Origin: Symsagittifera roscoffensis
Lineage: Eukaryota; Xenacoelomorpha; Acoela; Convolutidae
NCBI RefSeq assembly: GCF_963678635.1
Contig: NC_087067.1
Span: 10,149,716-10,213,715, forward strand
Direction of reading: 5' to 3'
Length of the DNA: 64,000 nucleotides
Below are positions 56,608 to 64,000 of the stretch, piece after piece (position 1 is the stretch's first letter; each line of letters starts with the position of its first letter). Position numbers and translations under genes: made by a program. Under the pieces are notes generated by a model that was not told where the DNA came from, made no database searches, and saw nothing but the letters and a program-made list of their open reading frames with translations.

Positions 56608-57176
56608 AAATTCAGACGAAAATAATTCAAACTATTTCAATTGTACAGATTAGGCAAGTTGAGAAAACAAAGTGAAAAATAATTTTAATCTCCAATCTGG
56701 ATTTGAACCTGGCCATCCGGCGTGTGGGACCAAAACATTTACGCACAGTTATTGTGAAAGTTAAAATAGAAACATTGAAACTTTTTAAAAAATCAATCCA
56801 TTCTACATTTAATTCCTCTTTTTCCCAGAAAAGCTCAAAACCGGGAGGTTTTATCAAAAATCTAGAAAGAATCGTCTTTTTTAATTTTCAAGCCAATCAT
56901 GCTGGAAAAAAATTCCAAATGCTGAGGGTCAATTTAAAAGTTCGCTCTACATTGAACGGTTCCGGTATAAAGACCTTCCTCGCTTGTTGCTCGGAGAATA
57001 TTATAATTTTTTCGGTTGCTCGGAGCGGCTCGCATTTTCCCGATGGCGAAAAAAACGCCAACCACCAAGGGGGCAGAGCGCGAGGCGCAGTCAGGGTTCT
57101 TGGCTATTTGCACGCCTTGCTTAATGTCCTGATGATCGTATTTTTCTCTTGTCCGACCATTTAACTGATTTTCCAC

Positions 57177-57243
57177 CTGGATTCGAATCCTGACCCACTG
57201 CTGATTAATCATCCACGCTACAGATACACTCGACCACCGAGCT
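57177..57243 (-). other. tRNA-like sequence
   Basis: Minus-strand B box GGATTCGAATCC (57179-57190) and A-box-like GGTGGTCGAGTGTATC. Near-identical in copy 2 at about 58997-59062. No functional cloverleaf could be drawn. Confidence 0.5.
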
Positions 57244-57739
57244 TAAAAAACAGAGAAAAATATTTTCAACTATTTCAATTCTACTGAATAGGCAAGTTGA
57301 GAGATAAAAAGAAAATCTTTGTCTTTGATCGGGATTTAAACCTGGTCATCCGGCGTGTGGGACAAAAAATATATACGCAAAACAAGCTTGGGCACACAGG
57401 CACCATGAAAGAAACCGCATCCAAAATCAATGGTCAGTTCAAAAAGTGGCTTTACCCCGAACGGTTCCCGTATAAGACCTTCCCCGCCTGTTGCTCGAAG
57501 AACTTTTTTAAATCTCGCGCTCGCTTCGCGATTGGCTCGCATTGCCCTTGTGCTGAAAAAACGCCAACCACCAAGTTTCCGAAATATGGAACAAACCGAT
57601 TGTCTTGATTTGAGTAGCCTCCTCCTTGATGTCGAGAGGCATTAGCACCATTGGTACTTTGGATGTACTGCTGCTAATTTTGCTGGCCAATAGCATTGTT
57701 CTTACTCTGCAATGGAGATTGAGTCAGCTGCTTTCACAG

Positions 57740-58310
57740 ATCTAACAGCTCGCCCGGCACCTCTTTGAGCTGTTTCTCCATCTGCTCTTGAGTAGGCTTT
57801 GCCAGCGCGCTAATCAAATTTTGAGACACTGTCTCAATGAGCTCATTAAGGCCATTCTAAGGATGTACATCATTTTGGCAGATGTCTCTAATGATCATTT
57901 GCTTACGGGCCAAGATAAGCTCTTGGACAGTCGCTTCTAATGGCTGTTCTAGCATATTTGATTGAAAACAGGCAGGCACTCCCTTAATCAACCGTTTAAT
58001 CTCCTCAATCCTGTGATCAATGACGGCGTCGCTGCGCTCCTGCCTCTGGGCCGTTTCTCTACGGAAACGAGTTGTAACTGCCTGGGCCGCTGCTCCGGCC
58101 AACGCAGGATCATCGGAGGCAACAGCTGGTAGATCAGGTGTCATATATGCTAGATGAAGTAGTTCTAGAGCGAATATCTCTTGATCTCAAGTCCAAGCTG
58201 TTCGAGCTTCAATACAGGCACCTCTTGTAGTTGAGGGTTACAAAAATGATCCCTCAAAGCTGCCGAGCTCGCAGGAACATTTGGTCTCATAACTGGTGCA
58301 AACGTTTGTT
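57740..58310 (-). pseudogene. Unidentified decayed gene, copy 1
   Basis: The minus-strand reading gives coherent stretches: LPAVASDDPALAG, RFRRETAQRQERSDAV, IDHRIEEIKRLIKG, then after a TAG, NELIETVSQNLISALAKPTQ. It is Ala/Gln/Arg-rich and helical, and could be a Gag, capsid or nucleoprotein-like structural protein, but I do not recognise it. The TAG, and a frame change near 58150, show it is not intact. The same TAG occurs in copy 2. Confidence 0.4.
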
Positions 58311-58356
58311 AAAACTGCACCGCAACATTTCGTAGATGCAGTTAAAGTAAATTTGC

Positions 58357-60040
58357 AGAGATTCGAACCTGTCTACTAAGTTTGACAGTGCGCCACAGAT
58401 ACACTCGATCACCGAGCTTTTAAATTCAGACAAAAACAATTCAAACTATTTCAATTGTACAGATTAGGCAAGTTGAGAAAACAAAGTGAAAAATAATTTT
58501 TGTCTCCAATCTGGATTTGAACCTGGCCATCCGGCGTGTGGGACCAAAACATTTACGCACAGCTATTGTGAAAGTTAAAATAGAAACATTGAAACTTTTT
58601 AAAAATCAATCCATTCTACATTTAATTCCTCTTTTTCCCAGAAAAGCTCAAAACCGGGAGGTTTCATCAAAAATCGAGAAAGAATCGTCTTTTTTAATTT
58701 CCAAGCCAATCATGCTGGAAAAAAATTCCAAATGCTGTGGTCAATTTAAAAGTTCGCTCTACATTGAACGGTTCCGGTATAAACACCTTCCTCGCTTGTT
58801 GCTCGGAGAATGTTGTAAATTTTTCGGTTGTTCGGAGCGGCTCGCATTTTCCCGATGGCGAAAAAAAACGCCAACCACCAAGGGGGCAGAGCGCGAGGCG
58901 CAGTCAGGGTTCTTGGCTATTTGCTACTTGCACGCCTTGCTTAACGTCCTGATGATTGTATTTTTCTCTTGTCCGACCATTTAACTGATTTTCCACCTGG
59001 ATTCGAATCCTGACCCACTGCTGACTAATCATCCACGCTACAGATACACTCGACCACCGAGCTTAAAAAACAGAGAAAAATATTTTCAACTATTTCAATT
59101 CTACTGAATAGGCAAGTTGAGAGATAAAAAGTGAAAGAAAATCTTTGTCTTTGATCGGGATTTAAACCTGGTCATCCGGCGTGCGGGACGAAAAATATAT
59201 ACGCAAAACAAGCTTGGGCACACAGGCACCATGAAAGAAACCGCATCCAAAATCAATGGTCAGTTCAAAAAGTGGCTTTACCCCGAACTGTTCCCGTATA
59301 AGACCTTCCCCGCCTGTTGCTCGAAGAATTTTTTTAAATCTCGCGCTCGCTTCGCGATTGGCTCGCATTGCCCTTGTGCCGAAAAAACGCCAACCACCAA
59401 GTTTCCGAAATAAGGAAAAAAAAACCGGTTGTCTTGATTTTAGTAGCCTCCTCCTTGATGTCGAGAGGCATTAGCACCATTGGTACTTTGGATGTACTGC
59501 TGCTAATTTTGCTGGCCATTAGCATTGTTCTTACTCTGCACTGGAGAGTGAGTCAGCTGCTTTCACAGATCTAACAGCTCGCCCGGCACCTCTTTGAGCT
59601 GTTTCTCCATCTGCTCTTGAGTAGGCTTTGCCAGCGCGCTAATCAAATTTTGTGACACTGTCTCAATGAGCTCATTAAGGCCATTCTAAGGATGTACTTC
59701 ATTTTGGCAGATGTCCCTAATGATCATTTGCTTACGGGCCAAGATAAGCTCTTGGACAGTCGCTTCTAATGGCTGTTCTAGCATATTTGATCAAAAACAG
59801 GCAGGCATTCCCTTAATCAACCGTTTAATCTCCTCAATCCTGTGATCAATGACGGCGTCGCTACGCTCCTGCCTCTGGGCCGTTTCTCTACGGAAACGAG
59901 TTGTAACTGCCTGGGCCACTGCTCCGGCCAACGCAGGATCATCGGAGGCAACAGCTGGTAGCCCTAGCTTGGTCTCATAACTGGTGCAAACGTTTGTTAA
60001 AACTGCACCGCAACGTTTCGTAGATGCAGTTAAAGAAAAT
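58357..60040. repeat. 1,814-bp tandem duplication, copy 2
   Basis: Same content and order as copy 1, starting AGAGATTCGAACCTGTCTAC at 58357. It is shorter because a stretch of about 130 bp present in copy 1 (58133-58268) is missing and replaced by a few bases. Substitutions are scattered and light. Confidence 0.85.
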
Positions 60041-60251
60041 TTGCCGGCTATGCATTGGCTATAGCCGCAACGCCCAAGTACCCAAGGAAGAGTTGCTCGA
60101 ACTGCAAAAAATCTTCTTTTTCGATTCCCCACTTACGGTTCGACCGAGATTCGAGCATGAGCCATCTAATAGCAGTTAAGTGATTCTCAATCGTGATTCC
60201 ATTACTGATTTCAGATGAATTAAGCACTAACTTATTGTGGAAAGAAACCAT
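59570..60251 (-). pseudogene. Unidentified decayed gene, copy 2
   Basis: Equivalent of the copy 1 relic, with the same internal TAG. It also keeps sequence further upstream: an open stretch at 60048-60251 with the segment FLQFEQLFLGYLGVAAIANA, and a frame at 59791-60132. The sequence at 60015-60430 recurs at 61004-61480, at the boundary with the LINE relics. The family is unknown. Confidence 0.4.
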
Positions 60252-60590
60252 GCGCGATAAAAAATAAAAACTTTATACTAACTTTAACTATTGGTAAGAT
60301 TTAATCAACTCCAGTTTGTTAAGATTAAAATTTCTAATTTCTACTTTCATCTACATTTTATTATGGCTGTGATATTTTTCTACTAGTTTCTTTTCTACTA
60401 GGGGTAGGTGTTGCGCAAGGACAGATTTAGGCGAACTGTTTCATGGCTGGATTCAGTTTTTGGAGCGCACATCAATTTTAATTAAAGCACCAGAAAGTTC
60501 AAGATTAACATTCACAAACTGTTGTTGATCATTAAATCAGTTTCCTTATGAAGTGAAGCAAATGTAGCAACTGACATCATTTCTTTATCA
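60015..60590 (-). repeat. Repeat shared with 61004-61595
   Basis: Both copies contain GCATTGGCTATAGCCGCAACG, CCCAAGGAAGA, TTCGACCGAGATTCGAGCAT, ATCGTGATTCCATTA and TTTCAGATGAATTAAGCACTA, about 990 bp apart. On the minus strand each lies downstream of a LINE reverse-transcriptase piece, so it may be the LINE's 3' region. Its first part overlaps the decayed gene above. Confidence 0.7.
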
Positions 60591-60599
60591 ATGCTTTTC

Positions 60600-61003
60600 A
60601 TCTGAACTTTCCCTACAATTTGAGCATTAGTGCATGTCCTCTTGCTGTCCAAATTAATCATTCTCCTGGCCTTGTTCAGAACTGCATTTTGTTTGTCAAA
60701 GCGACTTTTCTGATGACTGCAGTTCCAAGCCCGTAGAGTAGTGTTGGCTTGATAAAAGCCTCCACTAACCGCACTTTCTTTCTCATCCTAATTGAGGCAT
60801 TTAGTAGAGCTGGCCTCAATTGCTGATCAAGGTTTCCTGCAATTGTGTGCAATTGCTTCGCCAATGTCTCTTTCAGCATTTGGCGAGCTGCCCAGGTACA
60901 CAAAGGAATTAACTTACGGAACTTTTTCGCCATTAAGGTAGATATCATTTGATCTTTCTCCATTCAATAGAACCATCTGTTTTACTTAATGATATCTCCA
61001 TCC
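60600..61003 (-). pseudogene. 5'-truncated LINE reverse transcriptase fragment
   Basis: The minus-strand frame at 60676-60963 matches the C-terminal part of the RT at 62625-63218 (shared RPALLNASIRMRKKVRLVEAF-type segment and the region after YLGSS). Homology to the longer copy ends at 61003, within the RT and before its catalytic box. This is the abrupt 5' truncation typical of LINE insertion. It directly abuts the 3' region of the longer copy. Confidence 0.7.
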
Positions 61004-61595
61004 CTGTTTCGTAAATGCAGTTGAAAAAAATTTGCCTGCTGTGCATTGGCTATAGCCGCAACGGCCATGCACCCAAGGAAGATTTGCTCTAACTGCGAAA
61101 AGTCGTCTTTTTTGGTTTCCCCGGAAGGTTCGACCGAGATTCGAGCATAAGCCATTTTATAGCAGTTAAGTGAGTCTCAATCGTGATTCCATTAGTGATT
61201 TCAGATGAATTAAGCACTATTTTATAGTGGAAAGAAACCATGCCCATAAATAAGTTTTTAGAAACTGAATTTTTCCTCTAAGTAAAGTTTTACAAAATTT
61301 TATGCTACCTTTAACTATTGGTAAGAGTTAATTAACTCTAGTTTCTTAAGATTGTAAGCTTCTAATTTCTAATTTCATATTTTTTATGGCTTTGATATGT
61401 TTCCATTATTTTCTCGGGGTAGGTGTTACGCAAGGATAAGTTTAGGCGAACTGTTTCATGACTGGTTTCAGTTTTTTGAGCACGCATCAATTTTAAATTA
61501 AGCACGAGAAAATTCAAATTTTTAATTTACTAACTGATTTTGATCAATAAATTACTCTCCTTGTGAAGGAAAGCAAATATAGCAACTGATATTAA
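61004..61595 (-). repeat. Probable 3' region of the longer LINE relic
   Basis: Second copy of the shared repeat, with no coding frame kept; AT-rich towards 61595. Confidence 0.6.
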
Positions 61596-61685
61596 CACAC
61601 AGCCAAAAGTATTTTCCTTGAGTGCACACTACTTTTTCGCATTGTTGTGCCCCTCCCTTTGACAGAGTGCTAAGTCACTCCAATC

Positions 61686-62120
61686 TTAGGTATTTAGTCT
61701 ACAGACTCTTAAGGAGTTGACAGAAGGCAAGCAAGACTCCCTATTAGTGGCGATTTCGGGTGGAAGGATTTTGATCACGAGAGAACAATCAGTAACAGTC
61801 TCTGTTCCCCGTACAGGCATCTGACGACTGTATGACCACGCATGCTTCTTACAGCAATGGTTGTGCAAGCTCTTCAGCACCTTGTAAGTTCTTGGACACT
61901 TCGGGCACTGAAAAAGGCTCGGGTCATTTGCAGGTTGTATCTCTTCCTCTGCAGTCACCTCTAGTTCTTTCTCATCTGGTGACTTTCTTTCTCGTGACTT
62001 TCGTTCTACTGTTAATGATTGTTCTTCGCCATTCGAAGTGCACTGCGGGTGGGCTGTCTTAAGGTGCCCTTTCAGCCACCTGAGCCTCGTATATTCCATT
62101 TTGCAACCTTTTACTGGGAG
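61686..62120 (-). pseudogene. Zinc-finger segment associated with the LINE relic
   Basis: A 137-residue minus-strand frame has one complete C2H2-type finger (CPKCPRTYKVLKSLHNHCCKKH). An N-terminal finger has lost its first Cys (KGC then RLRWLKGHLKTAH). Such paired fingers occur in R2-like and related LINE proteins. Here they lie downstream of the RT on the same strand, which is not the usual N-terminal position in R2, so a rearrangement or a C-terminal finger in this family is possible. Confidence 0.5.
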
Positions 62121-62559
62121 TTTAGATCCTTTGGCTCATCTACGCTAAAAGGCGCCCTGCCGACTGTATCTAACTCCAACTCATCTAGCGTATCATGATC
62201 GTTTCAGAGATGTCTCTGCATCTCCTTTCTTTCAGCAGTTTTTCTGCTGCAATTCCCAAATTCACAATCGACTATTTGAGGACAGGAGCCGAACATTCTC
62301 TGAGCTGACTAATCCACTTCCTGATTATACTCGAGTAGTTTTGGGTCTTGCAGCCATTTCTCTTTATCCAGCACCCCCTAGCCTTTCGACGTCCAGATTT
62401 AATGCCCTAATCCAGTCTTTACTGTACAACTTGCTTTTTTTGAGTGAGTGATGTTACTGCTTCTACTTGAAGCCTGTTGAGTGAAACCCACAGGTTTGCC
62501 CTTCGTAGAGCCATTTCTACTTCAATGCTTTTCAACTGAACTTTCTCTGCAATTTAAAC

Positions 62560-64000
62560 ATTAGTGCATGTCTTCTTGCTGTCCAACTTGAGGATCATTC
62601 TCCTGGCCTTGTTCAGAATTGCATTCAGTTTGTCAAAGTCGACATTTTTGATGACTGCTGTTTAAAGACTGTAGTGTTCGCTTTAAAAAAAGTCTCCACT
62701 AACCGCACTTTCGTTCTCATCCTGATTGAGCCACTTACTAGAGCTGGCCTCAATCTCACAATTGCTGTTCTGGCTTTTCTGCAATTGTTTGCAATTGCCT
62801 CGCCAAGGTCTGCTTCCGCATTTAGCGAGCTGCCTAGGTATACAAAGGAATTTACTTCCTTAACTTTTTCACCATTAAGATAGATATCATTTGATCCTTC
62901 TCCATTCACTACAACTATCTCGGTTTTACTTAATGATATTTCTATCCCTGCATTTTTGACTTCCTGACTCAGAGCATCAAGACTTTCTTGTGCCTCTTCA
63001 ATTGTGTCGGACATTATCACTAAATCATCGGCATATGCAAGGTGACCGATCTCTGAGACTCTTTTCACACATTTCTTGCACACTTCGTCAAAAACTAGAT
63101 TGAAGAAAGTGGGGCCGATTACGCACCCCTGTCTCACTCCTCTCTCAAGCACGAACTTGTTCTGCGTGTCTAATACAATTTCAACCTGCTCATGCAGTTG
63201 CAAAATGATGCGACTCAAGAGGGTTGCCCAATTTGCGACTTCTTAGGGCTGTGAACAGTGCTGTCCTGTCCATCGAAGCGAAGACCTTTACAAGATCTAT
63301 AAAGATCAGTGTCAGTTTTTTCTTCGCTTCAGGTGCCTGTTGGATCTTTCTTCGAAGAGTCCCATTTGCCTCCACCGTGCTTCTGCCACTTCAGAACACG
63401 AACTAGGTTGTCTAGTGGTTGGTCCGTGCTTCTCTCGATTCGATTTTTTTAGTACTTTACTCAGTTCTTTCCCTGCAACATCAAGAAGAAAAATCGATTG
63501 GTAGTTTGATGGTTGACCTTCTTGAAAAAGCTGTTTGCTTTGGCATCTCGTTATGCTTTTGGAATCTCTGTTGTTCCTTCCCAAATCTTTTCAAAGCTTG
63601 CCGTGATGGCTGGGACTACTTGGTCCTGCAAGGCTTTGAGTAGATCAGCCGTGATTTTACTGTTCTGGTGCCTTTCCTGAGGAGTGATTTGCTTCAGAGC
63701 TTGATTTCTGCCCTACTTGGGGTGTTGAGCAACTTGTCTGGTGCTTCCTCTAGTATCCTTGAGGTCTGCGTCCATGACATTTTTTATTTGAAGAGCATTT
63801 CATAATGCAATTGAAATTGCATGTTGCTTGGCCAGGAAGTTATCTGGGCTCGATCAAACCAAGTCAAGCATTAGGTTCCAAGAGTTTCTTTGAAAACTCT
63901 AAATGCTTCTTTTACAGAGTTTTCTGAAGACAAATTTTCAAATAGATGAAGATCTGCTTCTACTGCCCTTTCCTTGCACTCAATCGTGATGCGTTTTACG
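62560..64000 (-). pseudogene. LINE (non-LTR) reverse transcriptase relic
   Basis: Read on the minus strand from the window edge. The RT N-terminal region is recognisable in shifted frames near 63450-63650 (ITASFEKIWEG, SIFLLDVAGKELSKVL). TLIFIDLVKVFASMDRTALF follows near 63300, with the first catalytic Asp. The frame at 62625-63218 has RGVRQGCVIGPTFFNLVF, the catalytic AYADDLVIMSD (residues 61-71) and the late motif FVYLGSS, followed by IRMRTKVRLVE. The style fits RTE- or R2/R4-like LINEs. Frameshifts and stops show it is dead. The 5' part continues beyond the window. Confidence 0.8.

Larger units (their letters stand above)
56543..58356. repeat. 1,814-bp tandem duplication, copy 1
   Basis: Copy 1 of a unit that begins AGAGATTCGAACCTGTCTAC. 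Inside are two diverged sub-repeats of about 630 bp (from 56543 and from about 57177). Each opens with a tRNA-like sequence on the minus strand, then AACTATTTCAATT and AGGCAAGTTGAGA, then CATCCGGCGTG, and ends near AACGCCAACCACCAAG. The remainder holds a decayed minus-strand frame. Confidence 0.85.

Noticed and set aside
56703-57164. 153-codon plus-strand frame in the duplicated region
   Set aside because: It spans tRNA-like and repeat sequence, and its counterpart at 58517-58984 differs by frameshift, so it is unlikely to be coding.

Overview
The window is AT-rich eukaryotic DNA, most likely from an invertebrate animal. The evidence is spliceosomal exon structure, a SNAP-25-type SNARE exon, several families of animal-type retroelements, long A/T tracts, and no operons or bacterial signals. 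Host coding sequence is sparse. The rest is transposable elements, their relics and satellite DNA.

Layout. 1-8.0 kb: a BEL/Pao LTR retrotransposon with long gag (1229-4036) and pol (to 7883) frames. Its leader carries three tandem hairpins whose stems co-vary. 8.0-9.4 kb: a tRNA-like sequence and a small terminal-inverted-repeat element. 9.6-9.8 kb, minus strand: one exon of a SNAP-25 family gene next to a CA microsatellite. 10.7-14.7 kb: a 4 kb element with about 520-bp inverted termini and no recognisable transposase, with a degraded relative at 15.6-16.2 kb. 18-28 kb: an old, diverged repeat family.

22.5-35.9 kb, minus strand: three exons in matching phase, forming the 3' end of an unidentified host gene. 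Its 10.8-kb intron holds a Ty1/copia element (29.4-34.6 kb, plus strand) next to a scrambled derivative of the same family (28.2-29.4 kb). 36.1-52.2 kb: a higher-order satellite array with a ladder of unit lengths and a repeated open frame. The array is interrupted by a 903-bp solo-LTR-like insertion. 54-56 kb: Ty3/gypsy-like relics on both strands. 56.5-60 kb: a 1.8-kb tandem duplication with tRNA-like sequences and a decayed minus-strand gene. 60-64 kb: minus-strand LINE relics with a reverse transcriptase.

The mobile elements are in different states of decay. The BEL element keeps long frames but has a changed RT segment. The copia element has at least one nonsense codon and several frameshifts. 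The gypsy and LINE pieces are fragments. The observations most worth following up are the covarying hairpin array in the BEL leader, the microhomology-joined copia mosaic, the satellite length ladder with its conserved frame, and the long-inverted-repeat element.
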